A stretch of DNA of 64,000 bases from Corticium candelabrum (Eukaryota; Porifera; Homoscleromorpha; Homosclerophorida; Plakinidae). Location of the stretch: positions 8,273,664-8,337,663 of the forward strand of contig NC_085085.1 in assembly GCF_963422355.1 (NCBI RefSeq), read 5' to 3'. This document shows positions 36,001 to 47,208 of the stretch, piece by piece. The position numbers were made by a program, and so were the translations under genes. Each line of letters starts with the position of its first letter. Position 1 is the first letter of the stretch. The notes beneath the pieces were generated by a model. The model saw only the letters and a list, made by a program, of their open reading frames with translations. It had not been told where the DNA came from and searched no databases.

Positions 36001-36160
36001 TAGTGGTTAGCAACAATGGCTACCACTTTATGTTTTCAGGGTTCGAACCCCAGTGACAACAGTAAATTATGAAACTTCTCCCTCTCCCTCTCCCCTCTCC
36101 CTCTTCCTCTCCCTCTTCCTCTCCCTCTCCCCCCCTCTCCCCCCCCCTCTCTCTCTCTAT
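36001..36160 (+). repeat. tRNA-like SINE head followed by a CT-rich tract
   Basis: TTAGTGGTTAGCAACAATGG followed 20 bp later by GGGTTCGAACCCCAGTGAC has the spacing of Pol III A and B boxes (the B box is near-canonical), but no full cloverleaf or discriminator end was found, so it is read as a tRNA-derived SINE fragment. It is followed by about 95 bp of CCCTCT/CTCCC repeats (36,065-36,160). Confidence 0.5.
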
Positions 36161-36280
36161 TAACAGTACTTCTCATCAAATCAGAAAATATAGGCTAAAG
36201 TGAAATAACTACAGGTAAACAAACTACGATAACTCTAGGTTCTAATTACAAGAAAAGAAACAGAACAACCTGCGTAAAGT

Positions 36281-38123
36281 CTACGCCAAAATGGCGAACA
36301 GTAACTGTATTACAAGTGTTTGGCTTTGATGACTGGTGTCTTTGATGATGGTATTGACCTTGTTGAACAGGATTCTTGCATTACCTTTTTGCAAACAAAC
36401 CAACAGACGGCGTCGCCACTCGTTTAGAAACTCTTCTGGTGAGTATCCTGTTAACGGTGCTGCTAATTTTGACACTTGCTTCAGTGTCTCTCTGCTGAAT
36501 CTCCCAACCGACCAAATACTTCCAATGAGAATGGGCAAAATAGATCAGTAGACATATGCAAACATTTCTTGTTCTTTTAACGGTCTTGTTCTGCTGCTGC
36601 AAACCCTGCTGGTGTACAACTTCAACTAATATAATTTTGAGCCCAAGGATGAGCGATGGTTATGTCCAGCAATAGCTTCTTGCCATTGTCATAGTCGTAC
36701 AAAGCAATGTCTGGACGTTGTTTGTCTTCAAATTGTTTGGTTACTTCTTTCCTGTGTCACAAACCAACTGAGGATAACATTTGATATACACTAAGACTCG
36801 ATCGTGTTGATAAATAGCACCTCCTCCCCACTTGAATGAGAGACAATGGTATCCAAAGTTATCAATTGGCTCTCCGCACTGTGCAATACAGCTGTCTATA
36901 TCTCTAAGAGCTAGCAAAGCCGCACCAAGTTGCAATAAAAGAAGCCATGCAAAATTCTGCATTGCTCAATGTGTAGTCCTGCGAACTAGGTATTGCATCT
37001 AGCCAACAGCCAGCAATAGATCCTTCACAGCTAATCACACACACAATTTTGCCATGTCTTTCTTAAATTGATAGTCTTGCAGGAATTGATGAAATTCTTG
37101 TCTTTCAGTTTAGGGTTGAAATGGGGCTTTTTGGATGATTCGGCAAATACTTCAAAGATGAAATCAGTTGCTTTGTTGTTTCACATGAACTATGAACTTC
37201 AAGTAAAGCCAAGTGAATACCAATACTTGAACTGTTGTTGACAGTGCAATCTCGCACTATGTGAACTAATATGGTCACAGATAGCAATCATTCTTTGGTA
37301 GGAAGATGGTGAAGGCTAGTAGCCCAAGCACCCAAGAAAGCCACTGAAGTTGTGGAACTATAGATTTTGTAAGATCGAATCCACCTTGACTAATTGGTAA
37401 CGAGAGTTGCCTTATCTCTTGAACAGATAGCTTGCACACTATTATGGCCTCAAAAGTATTAATGATGGTACAATCAAACTCTCTAGCTGCGGTATGAATA
37501 ACTGAAGGAGTAATACAATGTAGCAAGCGCAAAAGACTTGTGACCAATTGGGCTTCCCAATACAACAATGCCGTTTTTCTTTACAGGAACTGATAATTGC
37601 CAATTGCTATCGTTGATGCCTGATGGAGAAAAAGCCTCACATTTATCAGCTCTCGAACGTAGTCCAATCTTAGAATATTGATTTTTCAACATATAATAAC
37701 ACTGGACTGATTCTTCTCTTGGTCCTAACACCATGGTGTTGTCGTCAAGGTAGCTAGGTGGTAGTACTGTGTTGTGCTTGGCAGTGGCTGATATTAGAAT
37801 AGGCTGCAAAGCCAATGAAAACAAGAAAGGATCTAACGGATCCCCTTGCCGCACACCCTCTTCTGACAGAATGTACCTTGTCTCTGAGCCAATTCTCATA
37901 GTGAGGAAGGCAGAGTTGATATAACATCTTCTACAAATGGATATAATTCTGGAAAGTCTTTTGCCACTTCAGACAAAAATGATGCTCTGTGTGTATACTA
38001 TTCAAGGCGTTCTTAGCATCCACTTTGATAATTATCCAACTTGGATTTTGTTCCAAAACAGCCTGAACAAGGTGCGTCATCAACTCAGCACCACCTGGAG
38101 TGGCAACCCCATATTGATGTGGT
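36281..38123 (-). pseudogene. retroelement relic A: reverse transcriptase plus restriction-like endonuclease
   Basis: On the - strand the order is: QYGVATPGGAELMTHLVQAV and a DAKNALNSI block (38,119-37,980), EEGVRQGDPLDPFLFSLALQP (about 37,865-37,800), catalytic YLDD (about 37,750), LPISQGGFDL (about 37,390), then QRPDIALYDYDNGKKLLLDIT (about 36,725-36,670). The last is the PD...D-T core of a restriction-like endonuclease. After it come GSIWSVGRFSRETLKQ and a conserved C-terminal helix. These elements copy themselves by target-primed reverse transcription. The 5' half is missing; the sequence stops abruptly at 38,123 where a possible LTR begins. Several frameshifts and stops make it inactive. 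Same class and orientation as relic B at 39,850-42,130. Confidence 0.78.
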
Positions 38124-38558
38124 TGTAGCGTTCTTGCCTACACAATTGTGTGGGAGGGTATGTATATAGTTAAGTACTGATTAGTTATGTTGCGTTGCCA
38201 TAATTGGTCAGTCTGAGTTGTGTTACCATATGTGGCCATACCTAATTTGCATTTCCCGGTATTTGACTGAACTGGCGTTTTGTTTGAGTGAACTAGTCCG
38301 GTGGGTTGGATAGTAGTCAGTCAGCGAAGTGGAGAGTTAGCGTGCGGATAATAGAGAAGTCGTGTTTTTGTGCACTCATTCCGGTGCATTCACAGTCACC
38401 ATAATACCTACAATCTATATCGAATTGGCTAGTCATTGATCACTGTGTGGACTACACAGAAACATGTACCTTGCTGTGCTCACCTGCCGGGTTGGTGGGT
38501 GCCTACTTGGAAGTAAAGACCCCACTTGCTCATCATGGAGGGGCATAACGACACATAA
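38124..38558. mobile_element. possible solo LTR
   Basis: Begins TGTAGCGTTCTTGCCTACA and ends CATAACGACACA, so that TGT...ACA with short inverted tips (TGTAGCGTT / AACGACACA) bounds about 435 bp. It abruptly interrupts retroelement relic A. No matching second LTR or clean target duplication was found. A GGTGGCAACGATT motif at about 38,870, similar to primer-binding leaders of gypsy elements, may mean the LTR or its leader extends further. Confidence 0.35.
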
Positions 38559-38784
38559 TTATTGTTGTTGATGGTATAGAGCTACAGTAGTAACTTTGGT
38601 GCTGTATTGTGTACGATGCCAGTATTGTGTCTATATTTTGCACCAGTATGGACAAGCATTGTCAGAGATTCAAACGAAGAAAGGAAAGCACTGTTATAAT
38701 TACATACATTGCTGCTAATTGAAAATTATTGGTCATTCCTGTTTTTGGTGAACAGTTGTTTGAGTACTGTACCAGTAATGAGTA

Positions 38785-38785
38785 T

Positions 38786-38836
<51 letters not shown>
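38785..38836. repeat. GTTA tetranucleotide microsatellite
   Basis: About thirteen uninterrupted copies of GTTA/TTAG. Confidence 0.95.
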
Positions 38837-38837
<1 letters not shown>

Positions 38838-39468
38838 ATGCATGGTAGTACGCTTGCTTGCTCTTAATTGGTGGCAACGATTCAGAAGTTTACATCTGAA
38901 ATTCAGAACTTGACAGTGTTGAGACTGCTCAACATGGATGATTCCAAGGTATACGTATATAGATGCTGTGTGATTCATCCAACTCTTGTTCACCTTTTAT
39001 AGTCTGTTACTCTGTCCACTGTTCTGGTCTGTTCTTGTGTTGCAGTGTCAGCTGCCACTTGTCTTTTCCCCTGAATCTTCCTGTTAATTAATCTCGGTTA
39101 ATTTTGTTGCTGCTGACTACAGATCGAGACAAAGTTGGCCTTCTGTTTAGCTGCCTACTAATGGTTGATTCCTTGCTGCTTGTCTTGCAGCTTCTGTTGA
39201 TTGATATAAATTCTTAGTTTGGTGCTTTCTCTCTCCGTTTATTGCAGCATCTGTCAACTCGACTCTTCTTTTTCTGCCTTTCTTTGTCTTTCGATTTCTT
39301 GCATACATTGCAGCAGCCTCAACTCAGCTGTCCTATTCTGGCCCCTGCGTTTGTTTGCCTCTCTTTCCCATTACGTCTTCTCTTGCAGTGCGATCTTTGG
39401 CGCTGTGCCTTTGTATTCATGGATTGGTGCCTAACGTTCTTCTACAATGGCTATCACATTTAGTGCTA
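38837..39468. other. no gene recognised
   Basis: Pyrimidine-rich + strand with several overlapping short frames rich in Cys, Leu and Ser in more than one frame, which reflects composition rather than coding. No conserved motif was seen. Confidence 0.45.
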
Positions 39469-39644
39469 CACCGGCGCAGGAAGCGAGGGGGCTGGGAGGT
39501 TGAAGCCCCCTTGCTCAGTGTAGCAATTGAAATTTTTGGCCAGTGAATTTTGCAAATCTGTATATGGTCCGGCAAGCGAGGTAGTCTTTTTGCTTACTCA
39601 GGATTATACAGTCCCCCCATCATTAACATCTTCCTACGCCACTG
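39469..39644. mobile_element. hAT-like MITE, ~176 bp
   Basis: Tips CACCGGCGCAGGAAG and CTTCCTACGCCACTG are inverted repeats close to the CAGTGGCGTAG type. The word GTGCTAC lies on both sides. The interior (TTGCAAATCTGTATATGGTCC, GGCAAGCGAGGTAGT) is repeated in the interrupted copy at 43,188-43,342. Confidence 0.65.
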
Positions 39645-39849
39645 TGCTACCAGCTCCTAATTATTACAAAATGTTCTACACTTACTGGATGGTCCATGAC
39701 AAAGTCTCATGGCGAAGTTTGGTTGTGATTTTGTGGCGAGTAACAGCGGATTCACATATATCTCCCCTTCTAACCCCTAATTACTGAACCGTATTATTGC
39801 TATCTGAAGGTAGATCGCACGAAAAAACCTTAACAGTATGTACTAGTAA

Positions 39850-42130
39850 CCTTTGATAAATTATTTTAGGATTATACATCCACAGTTTTATTGAGAGTTG
39901 TTGCATCAGGTTCTTCTGTGTTTGTAGAAATGAGAAACTTGTTACAGTGGACATGCACTCTTGAGAAGATTAACTTTAATGTTTGCAAACGTGTAGGAGT
40001 CCAAAAGCCGTAAGTCTCAACAACAAGCGGGTAAAACTCTCCTCCCACTGCCATTACTCTGGCCTCATGATGATCATCTTTCTTGCATGGCTTCAGCATG
40101 TTCTGCTGCAGCACCTTAACAGTGGCTTTGATGATATGCAGAGACTGTAAAACTATTGCTCAATGTGATGTCAAAGTACGCAGCTTGGCCCTCCAAAAAG
40201 TCAGGGTGAGCATCGTTGCTCTCTTTTGACATACTTGTTTTTAGTCAAAAGATCTTGAAAGATGACGTCACAGAGCGAATTATACCGTCTCGTCCAGAGT
40301 GGACCATAACCACAACTTAGAAAATTATCCCCAAAAGGATCTAGAACTTGGCCCCAAACACACTTCACAGACTGAGGAGGAAAAGGAAAGAGAGAAATTC
40401 CAAGTCATAGCCAAATTCATGCAGTGACAATGGCTAGGCGTAGGTGGGGGTTCGGTATTCCCTACAACCAAGCACCAGCATGATTCGTAACAATGGTGTA
40501 AGCCGTGCTTTTTCCCTAAGACTGGCTTTCTGTGTAAGAGATGACAGCAAATCAAGGTGATCTCGTATTGTAGATCATGTGAAGCCATGCTGGGATAACC
40601 AACACCATCAGGTAACTGGTTGCATAGACGCGTGTGTGCTTCTGCTTCACCGAACATAGTAAACAATGGCTGTGTCTGACACTCAACAGGAGAATCAGTT
40701 GATAGATTGGCTTGACAAAGGAAGTACTGAATTAAGCTCCTGGTTAAATTGCAGCTCCCAACAAAGGCTGCACAGAGGGGCTAGGCAACAGCTTCTCGGA
40801 GACCAAGTCTACCGCAAAGAATAGGCAACGTAGCCTGTAACCAAGATGAATCTTGAATTGAAGAATGAGTAATTAGTTCTAAAGAGCGCGCCTCAGAGCC
40901 TTATCAAACTATGAAAATTCAGCATCGGCTGATTCAGGAACAACTGCGCAACAAATGATTGATCTTGCAGATACTGAAGCAGCTCCGTAGAGGTGTAGTG
41001 CCGGCTGCGGATTATTCAAATCAATACTCTGAGACTGAGAATCAAGCACTTTGGCTTTTGAAGCAACGGTAGACTTGAAAAACTGATCTGAGCCATACAC
41101 TAGCTGAGGAGCCAAGTAGGCCAATTCCTTCAGATAGACGCCTGATTTCACAAGGTAATTCAGAGAAGGATTGATTGCGACTGGGCCTGACCACCTCACA
41201 CTTTACCAAATTGAGATGCAAACCAAAGTTAGGACCATGCAGTTGACACAATTGACTGCATAAAACAACCAATGGTCGAGGTCCGACAAATGAACCATCA
41301 TCAGTGTACCAGAGTTGTAGATTTAAACCACCTGAGTCAAGAGACTGCAATAACACTAATGAGAACAACAAAGGACCCAATGGGTCACCTTGTTGAAGTC
41401 CAGCAGTAAGACAAGATGCGATCTTTACCAAAGCGAAGTTCACCAGCAGCATGGTTATTCAACCGAGACAAGACATTCTATGACATTCATTGAAGGCGCA
41501 TTGCGACAGTCAACTGTGACACAACATAGTTATCTTTCCTGTCTGCGTTTGAAGCAATGAAGGACTTCAGAGTATGAACTGCAGCTTCTGCACCTCCACT
41601 AACACCCTCACCAACTTGACCATAAGGAAGAAAGACTTCAGGGAGACGAGATTTCATTGCCGTGCAGCACATTCTACTAGCCAAACGAAGCATAACATCA
41701 CTAACAGCAATAGGACGGATTCCGCCAGCTTTCTTATGTAGAGCTGTTAGTGGAGTTCCTGACAACCAAGGAGCAAGTCGTCGATCAACTTTTCCAGCTA
41801 GTAAAGAATTTACCAAGCGAGTAGGATTGTCTAGACAGGATTGAGCCTCAGGAACACAAGAGCCTTTCACAGCATCCAAATTGTTCTGGGCTCGTAGTTG
41901 TGACAAACCAGGACTGGTGCCCCTGGGAAAAGCTTCCAGTTCATCTAAAACAGACTGTGATCAACACTTAAAGCCGGAGGAATTTCAGAAGACCAATTTG
42001 GCAAATCATTTTTAGGATGACGACGTGTCAGTTCAGCAAGAGCAACAGGGTCATCAATGGCAGCACATCCCTGAGAACGTAAAGCATCCATTGCATCACT
42101 ATATCGATCTTCCATGGCCAACTTCACAGA
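39850..42130 (-). pseudogene. retroelement relic B: reverse transcriptase plus restriction-like endonuclease
   Basis: On the - strand: MEDRYSDAMDALRSQGCAAI (about 42,118-42,060); APWLSGTPLTALHKKAGGIR and LPEVFLPYGQVGEGVSGGAE (41,790-41,580), the finger and palm blocks of the reverse transcriptase; LQQGDPLGPLLFSLVL (about 41,395-41,345); catalytic YTDD (about 41,305); GPNFGLHLNLVKCEV (about 41,220). Further on are the endonuclease-like core HPDFLEGQAAYFDIT (about 40,215-40,165) and FYPLVVETYGFWTPTRL (about 40,040-39,980), a C-terminal block typical of this element type. At least three frameshifts and internal stops break the frame. Relics A and B share gene order and strand but are too different to be recent duplicates. 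No target-site tail could be defined. Confidence 0.78.
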
Positions 42131-42449
42131 ACGATGAATATTACTAGAGCAAGGGGAAATGGAACTACTCTTACAGGGTCGTGCTTTTATATGAAAGAAA
42201 AGAAGATCGCGAGAGAAAATTCCACCGTAAATGGTTAAACAGAATGTAACTCTATACGTTTCAACCCGAAGGCCGTTTTCAATCAGGTATGACCGTAATC
42301 GACTACTGTTTGTTGTCTAGTTTTTAAATATGTTCTCCTGTTACGTCACAAAATGTGTCTACCAATCGTTAACTACATTAAGTCCAGCATTCTGATTCAT
42401 ACTATGTCTATTTTTCTGATCCATATAGCCTCTTTTAAGCGACAGAACT

Positions 42450-43130
42450 CAGGGAGAGAATTAAACATATTTTAAGAAAGAGCAAACCACCTAGACCAAA
42501 CTTACCTACAGGCGAGAAGAAAGCTAGGAGACGACAAAAACATTGTTATTCTAAGAGCAGGCAAAGGTAATTCAACAGTAATACTAAATTTATCTGATTA
42601 CGACCACAAGATGAGACAGTTGCTAGATGATATCCAACATACAAAGAGATTAAGAGACACTACTAACAAATTGGAAAGAGATCTTATTACCATACTCAAA
42701 CGACTAAAGCAGCAAAACAACTCAGTCCACAAAAGAGATACTTGACTAGCGGTGGACATCTTGTTCCACGGATTTATGGATTACCAAAAGTTCATTATTA
42801 AGCCAACGGTACCATTAAGACCAATTGTTTTCAGCATCAACTCGGTAACCTACCGAATTGCTGAAGAATTATAACAAGAATATTGGCAACGTTTAGTGCT
42901 ATTAACAACCATACAGTGAAGAACTCCATTGATTTATAAACAGATTCGTAACATTTCATTAGAAGATGCTGAGATAATGGTAAGTTTTGACGTAAAATCT
43001 CTTTTTACAAAGTTCCAACACAAGAAGCTCTGCAAACAACCAGAAAGCGACATAATGAGCATGACAATCTACAGTCTATTACTAAACTATAGCCAGCGTT
43101 TCTCTTCAGCATCCCCATCTCAGACTTTTC
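42450..43130 (+). pseudogene. Penelope-like element reverse transcriptase relic
   Basis: The + strand, with frame changes, reads DKNIVILRAGKGNSTVILN followed by DYDHKMRQLLDD (about 42,530-42,640), then a degraded PRIYGLPK motif and VPLRPIVFSIN with SVTYRIAEEL (about 42,765-42,870), then AEIMVSFDVKSLFT (about 42,970-43,010). These are the successive conserved blocks of Penelope-like reverse transcriptases, including the Asp of the first catalytic motif in FDV. The second catalytic block (YxDD) and the GIY-YIG endonuclease are missing; the relic ends just before a hAT-like MITE. Dead copy. Confidence 0.75.
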
Positions 43131-43342
43131 TCACTTAATTTACTTAATTGCTATGTTAAGACACACAGACAATAAGAAGATACACGGGCGTAGGAAGTGG
43201 GGGATGGAGTGAGGGAGATGGGGAGATGAAGTTCCCTCGCTCAGTGTATACGAATTGAAATTTTCTGTGCCAGTGACTTTTGCAAATCTGTTTGCGGTCT
43301 GGCAAGCGAGGTAGTTTTGGCTTACTCATATTGGCATCCACG

Positions 43343-44328
43343 TAGCCTCGCAAACCAGGCTCTTCCGCGCAGTCGCTGCTAAATGCACGTGACCGGAATT
43401 GCTCTAGTGTGAGAAGAGCCTGATCGCTTTCGAAAACGTCATAGTTACGTAGACCCCGGATCCGGTTTCAAAGCCTTGGATAAGACTAATCCGATTTCCT
43501 AAAGAGCTCGTTAATTAATGTAATTGCGTTTGACACATGAAGCGGAGAGGAAGCTCGAGCTCTTGAACACGAAAGCCAGTGAAGCTGTTGATGGACAAAG
43601 TGCTGATGAATAATGAGCCCTACATGGGACTGGTTCAGCAACGTTTCTTTCTACTGAACTCATCTGCAAGTTTGCGCGAATTGAAACCGACGTAGCAGTG
43701 TTCACCACTCTTGCGGGTGTACTCTGACATCTATAGTCTGTGGGGGAAATGGTGTGAGAACTGCCGGCCCTGTTTCACTCAACGGTTCATCAAAGCAGTG
43801 GAACGGAGTCCACGTCATAATCAGATTGGCGTGTATTGCTAACGCAGTCTATCTGACGGTACTTTCGACTCAGCAAGCATCTCTTTTGTACGATATTGGC
43901 TCTCCTCACGGTGAACTGAAACATCTAGGCGTTGGAAAGCAGATGTGCAGTGTACCGAGCATGTTCAGGAAGTACCGCGCTGCAGATCTAGATTCGGCGG
44001 TGTCCTGTTGGCGAAGCTGAATCCTGAAAAGGAGTCGTGACACTGCAGAATATTAAATGGCTGAGCTGTCTAGATGCGTACTGCTAGAAGGGAACGGTGA
44101 CGTCAACTACGTACTTCGCGCAAACAAGCAAGTGCGTGAAGCAATGTCACGTGTTACTCAACCTACATGCTTAGCTAATCGAATTAGCTTTATCAAGCTA
44201 TGAAACCGGATCTGGGTTCAACGTCACTATGACGTTCTTGAAAGCGACATGTAAAAGCTCCTCCTCCTCGTGTGATTCACGTGCGTTTAGCTCAACGACT
44301 GCGCGGAAGAGCCTGGCTTGCAAGGCTA
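43343..44328. mobile_element. Mutator-like non-autonomous element, 986 bp, 9-bp target duplication
   Basis: Bounded by TAGCCTCGCAAACCAGGCTC and GAGCCTGGCTTGCAAGGCTA. The inverted match continues for about 150 bp (CTTCCGCGCAGTCG with CGACTGCGCGGAAG; GATCGCTTTCGAAAACGTCAT with ATGACGTTCTTGAAAGCGAC; CCGGATCCGGTTTC with GAAACCGGATCTGG). The exact 9-mer GCATCCACG flanks it at 43,334-43,342 and 44,329-44,337. A 9-bp duplication with long TIRs fits the Mutator superfamily. An 88-codon frame inside (43,754-44,020) has no recognisable motif. No transposase. Confidence 0.82.
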
Positions 44329-44337
44329 GCATCCACG

Positions 44338-44376
44338 TAGCCTCGTACCCAGGCCCTCTTACTGGGTACGAGGCTA
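44338..44376. mobile_element. 39-bp minimal hairpin element with same target duplication
   Basis: Consists of almost nothing but two inverted tips, TAGCCTCGTACCCAGG and ACTGGGTACGAGGCTA, with a few bases between. It is preceded by GCATCCACG (44,329-44,337) and followed by GCATCCACG (44,377-44,385), the same 9-mer that flanks the 986-bp neighbour. Confidence 0.8.
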
Positions 44377-44420
44377 GCATCCACGGTACATACTCCCCTT
44401 AGTTAATGGTATTTCAATGT

Positions 44421-45589
44421 CTATGCAGTGACCGATGAAGGAACAGCAGCTGCTCTCGTTTTAACTTCTCATTTGTTGGACAAACCATGCATGTAGCACA
44501 CCTTTCTCTGATTGAATCACGATACAAATTCCAAGCCCTTTCCTGATGACTTTCCTTCACGCTCTATCTACAGTTCAACATGTAAATTTCTTGTCAAAAA
44601 ACACGTGCACCACAGATGACTTGGAAAAGCTGTCTAGCGATCTTAGCAACGTTTTACGGAGGGCTGAGGCTTCCAATAATTTGAATAAATGTGAAGTTCT
44701 TGTTGCAGTCGATGATCTTGGGCAATGCTGTTGATGAATCATTGCTATCTTTGAAGTTTGCCAGTCTCGCTTCGCCTTCGTCGTCCCAGATTCTCTGTTA
44801 TTCGCGTGTTCGGTGGTGGTTCTGGCCACGATGACGGTAAGAGCACATCCGATTATTTGCGTTTTACAACATTAGAATAAATATACAGCGTTTTTAGAAA
44901 CACCAACCGCAGGGTGCTGCTGGTATCCTCTTGTCTTTTACCCGATTGGCCGCGACGTTATGTGAGGGTGGTATGAGTCGACTATGACGTAGTAACGTAC
45001 CAGGGGAGCAGCCGAAGACGTACCCTTACGCACTAAGAGAATTATTACGTAAATTAAAGATATTAAATTACATTCTGTAGCAGCCCGTCCTGCCCGCAAT
45101 GCCACATTCCCCGGCCATTCCATCCCAACGGAATCAATGATCAGGAATTTAGCTCTAGGTTAGTAGTTTTCATCAGTTTCTTGGTTGGCTTGAAATACGA
45201 CAGCTTGACTTCCGGGACCAATACGTCACTGGGACGACTGCATGGTCCTAAGTCTAGACATGCCCGTACACATGCAGTTTGCATGACCGCCCTCAATCGT
45301 GGAAACGTTGTTTCGATTAGTATTGTTACTCTTCGTCAAGAACAGTGTTGTCGTATTGGATTTTAGCCTAATTAACTTTGTCGTATTATAATTTTTGAGA
45401 ATTGTCGCTCAAGGGTGCATGGGCGTTTATGGCACGAATGCTACCTGCTGACCCTCCGCCACATTTCTTGTTTCGTTGAAATCTAACGTACGGATGTCCG
45501 TAGTTAGTGCGCTTTATTTTCACACTAGTACTACCCGCCCCTATGGGCGGTGGCAATCTTGGCTGTGGCAATCTATCGCTGTACGCCAC
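44421..45589. other. no gene recognised
   Basis: Mixed-composition DNA with short frames only (longest about 84 codons on the - strand at 44,575-44,829, no motif). A CACTAGTACTACCCGCCCCTA block near 45,520 looks repeat-derived. Confidence 0.4.
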
Positions 45590-46205
45590 TTCTGCAAAGA
45601 AGACGCACCTTCCGTGACACACGGTCGCACGGACGCACGGACGGACGCAAAAGTGGCCCGGTGAACCGGCGCATCTTGCACTCTAGTAATTAGAGGATGG
45701 TCTAATTAGAGTGGCTAGCGAGCGCACGTCACATCCGCATATTCGGATAATGGATTGAGCAAACAAACTCCGGCTTCAGCCGCAGCCAGCTTAATTAAGT
45801 TAATTAAACAAATTCCCGGCGTTTCTCAATCTCCCGCGTATCTCAATTCACGTCGTCCGACGCGCCCGTTCGTCTCAGACTACGCATTTTCCAGCATCCC
45901 ATCTCAGACTCTTCCCACCTAGAACGTCATGATCTATTCGTGGAGAATGACGTCACTTCCGCGAAGACACATCCGTGCATCTCATTTCAGACAGCCAAAG
46001 TCTCGTCTCGGGCCGTCGGAGTCACTCCGGGCGAAATCCGACGCGACCGCTCGTCTCGGAATCGCGATCTCGACCGGCCCGCCGCGTTTCGCGACGATCC
46101 GAGACCGGCGTCGTGTCGATCGGCGCGTTACAGACAGACATGTGGACAGGTGGACATGTGGACAGACGGAAGTGGGCGTTCCCGAGCGTTCTCGTATTAT
46201 AGTAT
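45590..46205. repeat. GC- and CpG-rich repeat block
   Basis: Composition changes sharply to GC-rich with many CpG. Contains runs such as ACGGTCGCACGGACGCACGG and GACATGTGGACAGGTGGACA, and ends in CGTATTATAGTATAGGATT. Three overlapping + strand frames are open at once (185, 92 and 75 codons), as expected from GC-rich, stop-poor DNA and not from a gene. Probably one or two non-coding repeats. Confidence 0.5.
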
Positions 46206-47101
46206 AGGATTCCCTTTGCCGTTTTGTGGCCTAGTAGGAAAGGTAAGCGCTGTACACGTCAACGTACGTCAACAGATGTACGTAGTGTACGTACTGTACC
46301 AGAATAATCACAACTGCTCGCACTCTGTAGGTTGGAGTGTGGTTTCCCACCTCTGTCCTACGATTTCCTATGGATTGGACGCACCTAGACTTTGCGTCTC
46401 CTCTCATTCAGATATCATTTCGGTCTGGCTAGCGTTGAATGCACCTGTCAGATGGCTAGTGTCTGTCTTCTACCGTGGCCGCTTGTTCTCATTCTAGATC
46501 TGGAAATAGGGTTGGAGCTGGAGTTCTATTCACCTTGTGATTGTGACTCAGACTGTAACTGTAGCTGCAGTGTCAGTCTACTATTGGTCATTGATTTGGT
46601 CGTTCATTTCTCTGGAAAACGGAAAGGCATGAGCGAAACTGGACATGATGAAGAATGTCTGACAAGATGTCTACGGGCTAGCGTACAACATCTTCTGCCT
46701 ACAGCTCTCTAGTGATGAAGAGGATGACTGTATTGAATATCGATAACGGTACGTGCCTATCTATGTCTATAGCTACAGAATTGTGGAAGGATTCAACTCT
46801 ACGTTGTATGGAAGCCCTGCATAAGGCTATTCAACAGTTGGAATACGCCTACGTACTGTCTTGTCTATTGGCAGTTTACTAATCAGGGAAAAGACGGTGT
46901 CACTGTATATACGAGTTCACTGTCAGTGGAAACTCTAGAAGTGCATGACCATATAGACAAATAGAATACAAATACCATTGACATTGAGTACAGTGTAAAT
47001 AGAAAGCTACAAATGGTTGAGCAACAGTACAAATAGTACCACTTTTTGAAGTGTAGTGAAAACAGTACTTTTACTCATGCAGATGGTTGTGAAGTGAACA
47101 G
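46206..47101. other. no gene recognised
   Basis: Short frames only. A possible pair of exons around 46,700-46,882 would need an intron of only 30 bp and is not accepted. Confidence 0.4.
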
Positions 47102-47208
47102 TAGTCGCGCGTAGCCAGATCCTAAACCCCGCCCTCAACATTTCGGCGGGAAAGGTTAACTAAGCTAATGCGTTGAGGGCGGGGTTTAGGGGCTGTCACT
47201 ACGCGAGG
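47102..47208. mobile_element. short palindromic MITE, ~107 bp
   Basis: TAGTCGCGCGTAGCCAGATCC at the left and CACTACGCGAGGGA at the right, with the inner CCTAAACCCCGCCCTCAA matched exactly by TTGAGGGCGGGGTTTAGG. The outer tip resembles the TAGTCTCGCG family. Confidence 0.7.

Larger units (their letters stand above)
43188..44420. mobile_element. hAT-like MITE interrupted by Mutator-like elements
   Basis: From GGCGTAGGAAGTGGGGG at 43,188 to 43,342 the sequence follows the MITE at 39,469 (shared TTGCAAATCTG, GGCAAGCGAGGTAGT, TTACTCA). The remaining right part seems to resume after 44,385 (GTACATACTCCCCTTAGTTAATGG, compare ACAGTCCCCCCATCATTAAC). The gap is filled by the two elements listed separately, so they inserted into an existing MITE. 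Confidence 0.55.

Noticed and set aside
36001..36062. Functional tRNA gene
   Set aside because: Good B box but no complete cloverleaf or acceptor stem; followed by a CT repeat, as in a SINE fragment.
43754..44020. 88-codon frame inside the 986-bp Mutator-like element as a transposase
   Set aside because: No DDE or zinc-finger motif and far too short.
45940..46497. 185-codon + strand frame
   Set aside because: Lies in a CpG-rich repeat block where three frames are open at once; Arg/Ser/Asp-rich with no motif or splice context.
46700..46882. Possible two-exon gene ending LEYAYVLSCLLAVY
   Set aside because: It needs an intron of only 30 bp, shorter than any firm intron here (53 bp minimum), and no start is visible.
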